Source: S141-55 sp964422065
Lineage (GTDB): Bacteria; Hydrothermota; Hydrothermia; WGAB01
Assembly (NCBI GenBank): GCA_964422065.1
Contig: CAYQZW010000092.1
Location: forward strand, 1 to 5,898
Direction: 5' to 3'
DNA length: 5,898 nt
Shown: piece after piece, positions 1-5,896 of the stretch
Position numbering within the stretch: position 1 is the stretch's first letter
Layout of the letters: every line of letters begins with the position of its first letter
Program-made: the position numbers and the translations under genes
The notes under the pieces: generated by a model
What the model was told of the DNA's origin: nothing
Database searches by the model: none
The model's input: the letters and a program-made list of their open reading frames with translations, nothing else

Positions 1-5
1 TGAGG

Positions 6-1775
6 TTGGAAGGCCAGGACTCCACAGGCCTTGACTATTCCGAGTTTCGGACTCACTGGTTTTCTCCAGAGGAACGTTCTTGGGTCTTAAAGCAAATCCC
101 GACCATCAAAGAAACCCAGGACATCAAGATCTATGTGGCGTACCCCGAATCCTACCCTGGAGCGTTGCGGATCGTGGTCATGGCTCCGGATTGGGCTGGC
201 CTTCTGGATGCGATCTCTGGCAAGATTCATCAGCAGGGGTACAACATTCATTCCATTGCTGGGTTGGTGATGGATGGCGTCGGGGTCGTTCGGCTGGAAC
301 TGTGGCTGAATAGTGAGAAAGAGAAAAAAGACGTCCAGACTCGCCTCAAGCAGTTTGAGGAGTTTCTGCGGGTGATCGGGAAGGGAGGTGGCGCCGTCAA
401 ACAGATCCTCTCCATCGCGATCCGGAAACTGGATGTCTTTGAAAAGATCGTGGCGTCTCTGTCGTCCATGATTGACGATCCGGAGACCCTGGAGGCGTTG
501 GTCTCCGAAGAGGGCGAGGCCGTAAAGTTTGTGATCTCCAGGTCTGAGGCGTACCTCCTGGAACGGAAGCCGGAGGACCTGGCACGCCAAATCTTCCTCA
601 ATTACGAATTCCAGAAAATCCTGCGCGAAAAAGGACGGGGGGTCTTGGTCAAGGCCGAAAATATCTGGTCGCTTGGGGGCTGGCTCACCGGCATCTCGGT
701 GGCCGGGATGGACCGGGATCTCTCTCTGGACGATGTCTTGGATGCCCTGCGGGAGTATTTGCCGTCTTTTCATCGGGAGTACGACAAGCAGTTTATCTCC
801 CGGGATGGGGTGACCGTGATCCGCTTGGAGATCACCGACGGCAAAGGCAATCCGTTGCCAGAAGAGGAGTTGCCGTTGTTGGAGAATTGGCTCTATCGCA
901 AACTGGACCGCCCACGACTCCGGGAACCTTTGAATATCAAACTCAGTGTCGAACTCTTTGGTCGGCTGATCATCCCTCGTTTGATTGACGAGGTGGTGGC
1001 GACCGGCATCCCGCAATTCTACCTTTTGCCGGGCCGCACAGGCAAGGATGAGGCCGATTTTAAACTCGCCGTGGTCAAACGCAAGGCCAGTGATGGCAGT
1101 GTGCTGCTGACTTCGCTGGTGGAGGCCTTGTCCAAGATTGAGGGCATCTCGGTGCAATCGTCCAAGGCCCCCAGTTTCTCCCGGGGATGTGAGATTGAGA
1201 TCATTAATCTCCGGGCAGAGTTGGGCAAGTTCCGGTCTGAGGAGGAGATCTACAGCCGCGTCAAAGAGGCGGTCCGGAGTGTGGTCCAGAACTTCCGGGA
1301 TTTTGACGAAGGCATGCGGACCCTGGACCGGATGAAACTGTTGCAGACCGAGAAAATCCTGAAGATCAAACGGGAGTCGGACAAGCGTTTTGTCCGGGAA
1401 TATTTCTTCTCCATGGAGGACTTTCACCGTTTGCAAGCGCCGGTGGAGCACATTGTGAGCGAGATCTCTTTGGCGCAGGAGGCCATCCAGGAGCACCAAA
1501 TCCTGCGCGGACCGGTGCTGAAGGTCAAGGAGACCGATTACGCCATTTTGGTGTGTTTGGTCGCCCCGGGTGAGGCTGGGCTTTATGAGGAGTTGTTCCG
1601 GCGGATGTCGGAGTTCGGGGACATGGTTTTGACCCGGCTGGACGACTACGGCCTTTCCATGTTTACCCTGCTCAAAAAGAAGGGGAAACCCAAGGTTTCT
1701 GAGGTTACTGCGGCTCTGCAGGACCTCATGCCCAAATTGAAGGCCAAAGCAGAAAAAAAGGAGGTTGCTGCATGA
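6..1775 (+). CDS. Unrecognised ~589-aa protein with ACT-like regulatory segments
   Basis: I do not recognise this family. Residues about 50-118 look like an ACT domain: a strand (LRIVVMAPDWAGLL), a helix (DAISGKIHQQGYNIHSIAG) and further strands (GVGVVRLELWL). The C-terminal part, about 508-557, repeats the pattern (YAILVCLVAPGEAGLYEELF, then strands to MFTLLKK). A third possible segment lies at about 350-405. Between them are charged helical stretches (about 120-215 and 405-500). No signal peptide, membrane segment or catalytic motif is visible, so a cytoplasmic regulatory or ligand-binding role is an inference from the ACT-like parts. The TTG at position 6 is the first start in the window, but GAGG directly abuts it, too close for a normal ribosome site. 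The frame stays open to the left edge, so the true start may lie upstream and the gene may be partial. It overlaps the next gene by ATGA, implying coupled translation with the sugar bisphosphatase. Confidence 0.72.
   Translation: MEGQDSTGLDYSEFRTHWFSPEERSWVLKQIPTIKETQDIKIYVAYPESYPGALRIVVMAPDWAGLLDAISGKIHQQGYNIHSIAGLVMDGVGVVRLELWLNSEKEKKDVQTRLKQFEEFLRVIGKGGGAVKQILSIAIRKLDVFEKIVASLSSMIDDPETLEALVSEEGEAVKFVISRSEAYLLERKPEDLARQIFLNYEFQKILREKGRGVLVKAENIWSLGGWLTGISVAGMDRDLSLDDVLDALREYLPSFHREYDKQFISRDGVTVIRLEITDGKGNPLPEEELPLLENWLYRKLDRPRLREPLNIKLSVELFGRLIIPRLIDEVVATGIPQFYLLPGRTGKDEADFKLAVVKRKASDGSVLLTSLVEALSKIEGISVQSSKAPSFSRGCEIEIINLRAELGKFRSEEEIYSRVKEAVRSVVQNFRDFDEGMRTLDRMKLLQTEKILKIKRESDKRFVREYFFSMEDFHRLQAPVEHIVSEISLAQEAIQEHQILRGPVLKVKETDYAILVCLVAPGEAGLYEELFRRMSEFGDMVLTRLDDYGLSMFTLLKKKGKPKVSEVTAALQDLMPKLKAKAEKKEVAA
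1758..1764 (+). promoter_or_regulatory. Ribosome binding site of fbp
   Basis: AAGGAGG lies inside the last codons of the upstream gene, 7 bases before the ATG at 1772. It fixes this start and, with the ATGA stop/start overlap, shows that the two genes are translated together. Confidence 0.85.
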
Positions 1776-2872
1776 AGGTAACCCTTTCGGTCATTAAGGC
1801 AGATATCGGAGGGTATGTGGGTCATTCGGGGATGCATCCTCGGCTCATGGAGGTCGCAGAAGAGAAACTTCGAGAGGCCCAGGAATCCGGGCTTCTCATT
1901 GATTATTTTGTGACCAGGGTTGGGGACGACCTCCAGTTGATCATGACCCATACGCAGGGTACGGAGAGTGAGACGATCCATAAGTTGGCGTGGGACACCT
2001 TTATGGCCGCAACGGAGGAGGCCAAGGCCCTGAAACTTTACGGCGCAGGCCAGGACCTGCTCACGGACACGTTCTCCGGCAATGTCAAGGGGATGGGCCC
2101 TGGGCTGGCGGAAATGGAGATCGAGGAGCGGCCGTCGGAGCCCGTGATCATCTTCATGGCGGACAAGACGTCGCCCGGCGCATGGAATATCCTTCTCTAC
2201 CGGATCTTTGCGGATCCTTTCAACACCGCTGGACTGGTCATTGATCCAAAACTCCATCCCGGGTTTACGTTTGAGGTCATGGACATTCGGAACAACACCG
2301 TGGTGCGATTGGACACTCCTGAGGAGACTTACGATCTTTTGGCGCTGATCGGTTCCATCGAGCGATTTGTCATCCGGGCGGTGTACCGGCGTTTGGATGG
2401 GGAAATCGCGGCAGTAGCGTCGACACAGAAACTCTCCCTGATTGCCGGGAAGTATGTAGGCAAAGATGATCCGGTGATGATTGTCCGTGCACAGTCTGGT
2501 TTTCCCGCGGTTGGGGAGATCTTAGAGGCCTTTACGCATCCGCCGTTGGTCCCGGGATTCATGCGAGGCTCCCACTTTGGTCCCTTAATTCCCGTGCCGT
2601 TCCATTTTTCCAATACCGCTCGGTTTGACGGCCCACCGCGTGTCATAGCAGCAGGCTTCCAGTTGGCCGAAGGTCGGCTGGTGGGGCCCCGCGATCTCTT
2701 TGACGATCCCTCCTTTGACCGGGCACGGGAAATAGGCAATCTCGTCTCGGATTACATCCGTCGGATGGGTCCCTTCGAGCCCCATCGCCTCTCGGAGGAC
2801 GAAATGGAGTATACTACATTACCTTCGGTACTCAAACACCTGGAGAACCGATTCCAAAAACTGGAGGATTAG
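1772..2872 (+). CDS. fbp: Fructose-1,6-bisphosphate aldolase/phosphatase (class V FBPase)
   Basis: This bifunctional gluconeogenic enzyme condenses dihydroxyacetone phosphate with glyceraldehyde 3-phosphate and dephosphorylates the product to fructose 6-phosphate, in the cytoplasm and with Mg2+. The 366-aa length is normal for the family. The N-terminus (SVIKADIGGYVGHS) carries metal ligands D11 and H18; D52-D53, Q94 and D131-K132 follow. The aldolase site is Y228 and K231 (Schiff-base lysine) in KYVGKDDP, with D232 and D233. Q241, R265 and D286 are probable phosphate or sugar contacts. Y347 in the C-terminal FEPHRLSEDEMEYT block is the phosphatase tyrosine. All fit archaeal numbering, as I remember it, with an offset of at most one. 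The segment RGSHFGPLIPV has Phe269 where I recall Asn in most relatives. The family is typical of archaea and deep-branching bacteria. It sits between the ACT-like gene (ATGA overlap) and atpA (6-base gap), so co-transcription is very likely. Confidence 0.96.
   Translation: MKVTLSVIKADIGGYVGHSGMHPRLMEVAEEKLREAQESGLLIDYFVTRVGDDLQLIMTHTQGTESETIHKLAWDTFMAATEEAKALKLYGAGQDLLTDTFSGNVKGMGPGLAEMEIEERPSEPVIIFMADKTSPGAWNILLYRIFADPFNTAGLVIDPKLHPGFTFEVMDIRNNTVVRLDTPEETYDLLALIGSIERFVIRAVYRRLDGEIAAVASTQKLSLIAGKYVGKDDPVMIVRAQSGFPAVGEILEAFTHPPLVPGFMRGSHFGPLIPVPFHFSNTARFDGPPRVIAAGFQLAEGRLVGPRDLFDDPSFDRAREIGNLVSDYIRRMGPFEPHRLSEDEMEYTTLPSVLKHLENRFQKLED
2863..2867 (+). promoter_or_regulatory. Probable ribosome binding site of atpA
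   Basis: GGAGG lies within the last codons of fbp, 11 bases before the atpA ATG at 2879, somewhat far. The closer AGAGGA at 2871-2876 leaves only 2 bases. The former is the likelier anchor, and coupling to fbp translation may help. Confidence 0.55.
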
Positions 2873-2878
2873 AGGAAG

Positions 2879-4684
2879 ATGAGTGAAACTCCGACCATTG
2901 TAAGAATCTCAGGCGCGTTGGTGGTGGCCGACCATATGCGTGGTGCACGGATGAACGAGATCGTTCGGGTCGGCAAACTCGGACTCGTAGGAGAAGTCAT
3001 CCGGCTGGAAGAAGACAAAGCATACATCCAGGTTTACGAGGATACCTCAGGGTTGTTTGTGGGAGAGCCGGTCCAGCGGACGGGTGAATCCCTGGCCGTG
3101 GAGTTGGGACCGGGCTTGTTGACCCAGGCCTTTGATGGGATTGAGCGTCCCCTGGACGTCATTCGCGCGGAACGTGGCGACTTCGTCGAACGAGGCATTG
3201 ATGTGCCCTCCCTGTCCCGGGATAAGAAATGGGCGTTCAAGCCCACAAAGAAAGCAGGCGATAAGGTCCGGCTCGGGGACATTATCGGCGAGGTGCCCGA
3301 GACTCACTCCATTGTTCACCGGGTCATGGTTCCCCCGAACCTGAAAGGCTCGGTTTATCTCACCCCCCAGGACATGGAGGAGGAGTTCACGGTTGAAGAG
3401 ATCAAAGAAGGCGAGTTTACCATTGAGGAGACGATCGCGGTCCTGAAGGATTCGGAAGGCAAAACCTACGAGGTCAAGTTGGCTCATCGCTGGCCGGTCC
3501 GTGTGCCTCGGCCGGTCCGACGGAAGTTCCCACCGGATATGCCCTTGATCACCGGGACCCGGATCCTGGACTTCTTCTTCCCCATTGCCTTGGGCGGGAA
3601 CGCGGCGATCCCCGGCGGATTCGGGACCGGGAAGACCGTGACCGAGCAGACCCTGGCCAAGTATTCCCTGGTCGATGTCGTGGTCTATATCGGGTGCGGG
3701 GAACGGGGCAATGAGATGACCGAAGTCCTTGTAGAGTTCCCGGAACTGGAGGACCCCTTGCATGGCGGGCCCTTGATGGACCGGACGATCCTGGTGATTA
3801 ATACCTCCAACATGCCGGTGGCGGCTCGTGAGGCTTCCATCTATACCGGGATTACTCTCGCCGAGTATTACCGGGATATGGGATACCACGTGCTGCTTTT
3901 GGCAGACTCCACCTCCCGTTGGGCGGAGGCCTTGAGAGAGATGTCTTCCCGGCTGGAAGAGATGCCGGGTGAAGAAGGCTATCCCACTTATCTTTCTTCC
4001 AAGTTGGCAGAGTTCTACGAACGGACAGGCCGAGTCTTGACCCTGGGCACAGATGAGCGGATCGGGTCGGTGACCGCGGTCGGGGCCGTATCCCCGCCGG
4101 GTGGGGACTTCTCCGAACCCGTGACCCAGAGCACACTTCGGGTCGTCGGAGGCTTCTGGGCCCTGGATACCGACCTGGCCCACCGCCGACACTTCCCCGC
4201 CATCAACTGGCTCCGAAGTTACACCTTGTATTACGACCTCATTGAGGATTGGTTCAAGGAGAACGTGGATCCGGAGTGGTCCGAACTCCGGCGCTGGGCC
4301 TCCGAAATCCTCCAAAAGGATGCCGAACTCCAAGAGATCGTGGTGCTCGTTGGACCCGATGCCCTCCAAGACCACGAACGACTGGTTCTGGAAACTGGGA
4401 AACTGATCCGAGAAGGGTTCCTGCAGCAAAATGCGTTCCACGAGATTGACGCGTCCTGTCCACCGAAGAAACAAGCGGGCATGATGCGGCTGATCCGCAC
4501 GTTCTACCAACTCGGGGAGAAGGCGTTGGCGGAAGGGCTGGGCATCAATACGATTCTGGAACTGGAAGAACTGGAAGATATTACGCGAATCAAAGAGGTC
4601 CCGCCGGAGGAATTTGAAGCACGGGCCCAGGAGATTGAACAGCGCCTGACAGAGAAACTCAGCGCGGCGAAGAAAGCCGCCTAA
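2879..4684 (+). CDS. atpA: V/A-type ATP synthase catalytic subunit A
   Basis: This is the catalytic nucleotide-binding subunit of the V1/A1 head of an ion-translocating rotary ATPase, acting at the cytoplasmic face of the membrane. The 601 aa slightly exceed the usual 580-590. The N-terminal beta-barrel (about 5-75) is followed by the A-specific insert (about 115-205) that separates this family from F-type beta subunits. The P-loop is GGFGTGKT (246-253, K252), where relatives usually have GPFGSGKT. The catalytic glutamate is E275 in GCGERGNEMTEV, Walker B is VLLLADSTSRW (D343), and the signature SPPGGDFSEPVTQST spans 405-419. RRHFPAINWL and the C-terminal helical region are intact. Stator, rotor and B subunits do not appear nearby: the gene follows fbp after 6 bases and ends 21 bases before a terminator hairpin. 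Partners must be upstream of the window or elsewhere. Ion specificity (H+ or Na+) cannot be read from this subunit. Confidence 0.97.
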   Translation: MSETPTIVRISGALVVADHMRGARMNEIVRVGKLGLVGEVIRLEEDKAYIQVYEDTSGLFVGEPVQRTGESLAVELGPGLLTQAFDGIERPLDVIRAERGDFVERGIDVPSLSRDKKWAFKPTKKAGDKVRLGDIIGEVPETHSIVHRVMVPPNLKGSVYLTPQDMEEEFTVEEIKEGEFTIEETIAVLKDSEGKTYEVKLAHRWPVRVPRPVRRKFPPDMPLITGTRILDFFFPIALGGNAAIPGGFGTGKTVTEQTLAKYSLVDVVVYIGCGERGNEMTEVLVEFPELEDPLHGGPLMDRTILVINTSNMPVAAREASIYTGITLAEYYRDMGYHVLLLADSTSRWAEALREMSSRLEEMPGEEGYPTYLSSKLAEFYERTGRVLTLGTDERIGSVTAVGAVSPPGGDFSEPVTQSTLRVVGGFWALDTDLAHRRHFPAINWLRSYTLYYDLIEDWFKENVDPEWSELRRWASEILQKDAELQEIVVLVGPDALQDHERLVLETGKLIREGFLQQNAFHEIDASCPPKKQAGMMRLIRTFYQLGEKALAEGLGINTILELEELEDITRIKEVPPEEFEARAQEIEQRLTEKLSAAKKAA

Positions 4685-4705
4685 GGCCCAGACTCTTGAG
4701 ATTCC

Positions 4706-4744
4706 AGGCACCCGATACGTGACTTCGTGTCGGGTGCCTTTTTT
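4706..4744 (+). terminator. Intrinsic terminator of the plus-strand operon
   Basis: AGGCACCCGATACG (4706-4719) pairs with CGTGTCGGGTGCCT (4726-4739) in a 14-bp stem with one T-G wobble and a TGACTT loop. Six T follow at 4739-4744. It starts 21 bases after the atpA stop. The T tract runs into the complement of the cdd stop codon. On the minus strand the same hairpin directly follows cdd but has no U tract, so efficient termination is expected in the plus direction only. Confidence 0.93.
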
Positions 4745-5138
4745 ACTCTAAGTCCTTGAGGCGGAACTGGTAGGGAAGCAGTTCCCGGAGCGTCGTCTCC
4801 TTTGGAGTCCCACGGAGCGGGACAGAGACAATCCGCAGGTCGGGGTTGGCGAATTCTGAGAGGACCTGGCGGCATGCCCCGCAGGGCATCACCGGCTCCT
4901 TGGTATCCGTGACAAGGACCAGGATTTCGGGTTCCCGTTCCCCTGCGTGGACCATGTGGAACACGGCCACACGTTCGGCGCACATCGTCAATCCATAAGA
5001 GGCGTTCTCAATATTTGCTCCGGTGAAGACCTGCCCGGTCTTGGTTTGGAGCGCAGCCCCAACCTGGAACCCGGAATACGGGGCATACGCCTGGTGACGT
5101 GCCTCTTTTGCCGCCTCAATCAACCTTTTGAGATCCAC
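4743..5138 (-). CDS. cdd: Cytidine deaminase
   Basis: It hydrolyses cytidine and deoxycytidine to uridine and deoxyuridine in pyrimidine salvage, in the cytoplasm. The 131-aa length matches the small homotetrameric class typified by Bacillus. The substrate-binding segment is YSGFQVGAAL (21-30), with N42 and E44 in GANIENASYG. The zinc and catalytic site is C53-A-E55 (TMCAER) plus PCGAC with C86 and C89, the same positions as in the Bacillus enzyme. The start is GTG at 5138, supported by AAGGAGG 7 bases upstream; no better start is visible. The first 19 bases overlap the end of the small upstream gene. It is the last gene of its operon and converges on atpA, with 58 bases between the two stop codons. 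Association with a B12-dependent mutase subunit is not a known pathway link and may be only convenient co-transcription. Confidence 0.97.
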   Translation of the reverse strand: MDLKRLIEAAKEARHQAYAPYSGFQVGAALQTKTGQVFTGANIENASYGLTMCAERVAVFHMVHAGEREPEILVLVTDTKEPVMPCGACRQVLSEFANPDLRIVSVPLRGTPKETTLRELLPYQFRLKDLE

Positions 5139-5332
5139 CAGCGATCCTCCTTCGTGTCATGGGTCAGGACAAAACGGTCCCCGTGTTCTGTGATCACGTG
5201 GTATCGTCGGAGATAGCGATCACCAGCCTCTTCGATCGCCAGGGGCCACCAGAGTGTGACCTGTTGCCATTGCCCCTGCCATTCAAACCGAACCGGGTGT
5301 TCGTCCGCTCGGCCCCCGGAATAGCAAATCAC
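5120..5332 (-). CDS. Small conserved-looking protein, DUF6504-like (70 aa)
   Basis: The function is unknown. With a GTG start at 5332 the protein has 70 aa and begins ICYSGGRADEHPVRFEWQG. That pattern (CYSG near the N-terminus, then a D/E-x-P-V-x-F strand, tryptophans and a C-terminal HDTKEDRWWISKG) resembles, from memory, small beta-rich proteins annotated DUF6504. The assignment is tentative. The GTG overlaps the stop of the B12-binding gene as GTGA and its own ribosome site is weak, which suggests translation by coupling. An ATG at 5365 in the same frame would give 81 aa, but it has no Shine-Dalgarno and would overlap the upstream gene by 37 bases, so I prefer the GTG. Its tail overlaps cdd by 19 bases. 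There are no membrane segments; four tryptophans in 70 residues is a high share. A real gene is likely because the tight overlaps on both sides are typical of operon members. Confidence 0.72.
   Translation of the reverse strand: MICYSGGRADEHPVRFEWQGQWQQVTLWWPLAIEEAGDRYLRRYHVITEHGDRFVLTHDTKEDRWWISKG
5146..5152 (-). promoter_or_regulatory. Ribosome binding site of cdd
   Basis: On the minus strand this reads AAGGAGG, 7 bases before the GTG at 5138. It lies within the coding sequence of the small upstream gene and is what decides the non-ATG start of cdd. Confidence 0.88.
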
Positions 5333-5748
5333 CCTTGTTTCTTGGCCTTGTGGGTCTCGTACCATTCTTGGATATATGCAATGATCTCTTCGGTCTTTGT
5401 CCCTGGCCCGAAGAGTTTCCCCACACCCATTTGGTAGAGTTTTTCTTTGTCTTCTTCGGGGATGATCCCACCCCCAAACAGGAGGACATCGTCCAAGCCA
5501 TGCTCTTTCATCAGTTTCAGGACTTTCGGAAAGTATGTCATGTGGGCACCCGAGAGGATGGAAAGGCCAATGACGTCTACGTCTTCTTCCAGGGCAGTTT
5601 TGACAATCATCTCTGCGGTTTGGTGGAGTCCGGTGTAAATGACCTCCATCCCGGCGTCCCGGAGGGCCCGGGCGATGACCTTTGCACCCCGGTCATGACC
5701 GTCCAAGCCCGGCTTTGCAATGAGCACGCGAATCTTCTTCTGCTGCAT
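5329..5748 (-). CDS. Cobalamin-binding (small) subunit of methylmalonyl-CoA mutase-type enzyme
   Basis: This is a stand-alone B12-binding domain of 139 aa, the smaller half of split acyl-CoA mutases that rearrange methylmalonyl-CoA/succinyl-CoA or related acyl-CoA pairs. The fold is a Rossmann-like half. The cobalamin motif DGHDRG has D16, H18 (lower cobalt ligand) and G21; the nucleotide-tail pocket shows LSILSGAHM (S63, L65) and FGGGIIPEED (91-100). The closest form is the C-terminal domain of methylmalonyl-CoA mutase; isobutyryl- or ethylmalonyl-CoA mutase small subunits are alternatives that this domain cannot separate. The ATG at 5748 is chosen because AAGGAG lies 8 bases before it. A GTG at 5757 in frame overlaps that Shine-Dalgarno and is rejected. 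The catalytic large subunit, epimerase and MeaB-type chaperone are absent from the window. It is the first gene of the minus-strand operon and overlaps the next gene by 4 bases. Confidence 0.93.
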   Translation of the reverse strand: MQQKKIRVLIAKPGLDGHDRGAKVIARALRDAGMEVIYTGLHQTAEMIVKTALEEDVDVIGLSILSGAHMTYFPKVLKLMKEHGLDDVLLFGGGIIPEEDKEKLYQMGVGKLFGPGTKTEEIIAYIQEWYETHKAKKQG

Positions 5749-5756
5749 CTCCCTCA

Positions 5757-5762
5757 CTCCTT
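5757..5762 (-). promoter_or_regulatory. Ribosome binding site deciding the B12-subunit start
   Basis: AAGGAG on the minus strand is 8 bases before the ATG at 5748. It overlaps the alternative in-frame GTG at 5757, which rules that start out. Confidence 0.8.
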
Positions 5763-5804
5763 CCCTCTGTTCCTTGGCTTACACGCCCCAGAGTTGAAAG
5801 ATCC

Positions 5805-5814
5805 ACCGCGCGGT
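5805..5814. promoter_or_regulatory. Perfect 10-bp palindrome ACCGCGCGGT
   Basis: ACCGCGCGGT is its own reverse complement. It lies in the divergent intergenic region and overlaps by three bases the left arm of the nested hairpin (5812-5878). A dimeric-regulator site is possible; one copy of a G+C-rich 10-mer is weak evidence. Confidence 0.2.
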
Positions 5815-5878
5815 ATCCAAAGCCAATGGAGTGAACAGACTTTGCTGTGTCCATTGCGCTAAAAATTGGTGGGATACC
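5812..5878 (+). promoter_or_regulatory. Nested inverted repeat, candidate structured leader or palindromic element
   Basis: The outer arms are GGTATCC (5812-5818) and GGATACC (5872-5878). Inside, AGCCAATGGA (5821-5830) pairs with TCCATTG-C-GCT (5850-5860), 10 bp with one bulged C. The apex is ACAG (5835-5838) with CTGT (5845-5848) around ACTTTG. An asymmetric internal loop contains five A. A competing small hairpin, TTGGT (5866-5870) with ACCAA (5876-5880), would use part of the outer right arm. The structure ends 10 bases before the ribosome binding site of the next plus-strand gene, so it could be a leader RNA that controls it. It could instead be an intergenic palindromic repeat. It does not match a riboswitch class I know, and no T tract follows it in either direction. 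Confidence 0.4.
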
Positions 5879-5888
5879 AAGTAATTGT

Positions 5889-5896
5889 AAAGGAGG
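5889..5896 (+). promoter_or_regulatory. Ribosome binding site of a gene just beyond the window
   Basis: AAAGGAGG two bases from the window end is a near-perfect anti-16S match. With no start codon left in the window, it most likely serves a plus-strand gene starting within about ten bases downstream, divergent from the B12-subunit operon. Confidence 0.65.

Noticed and set aside
87..1499. 470-codon open frame on the minus strand across the ACT-like gene
   Set aside because: Its translation is rich in His, Gln, Pro and Arg, typical of a shadow frame. The plus-strand frame has ACT-like structure, runs to the ATGA overlap and fits the operon.
3047..4711. 554-codon open frame on the minus strand across atpA
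   Set aside because: It is antisense to a gene with unmistakable V-ATPase motifs, its translation has no recognisable domain, and long antisense frames are expected from this codon bias. It also runs through the terminator.
5335..5862. 175-codon plus-strand frame opposite the B12-binding subunit
   Set aside because: The minus strand encodes a clear cobalamin-binding domain with DGHDRG and GGG motifs; the plus frame shows no family features or ribosome site.
5884..5889. TACAAT on the minus strand as a -10 element for the B12-subunit operon
   Set aside because: The matching -35 would lie outside the window, the site overlaps the ribosome binding site of the divergent gene, and a single hexamer is too weak to call.
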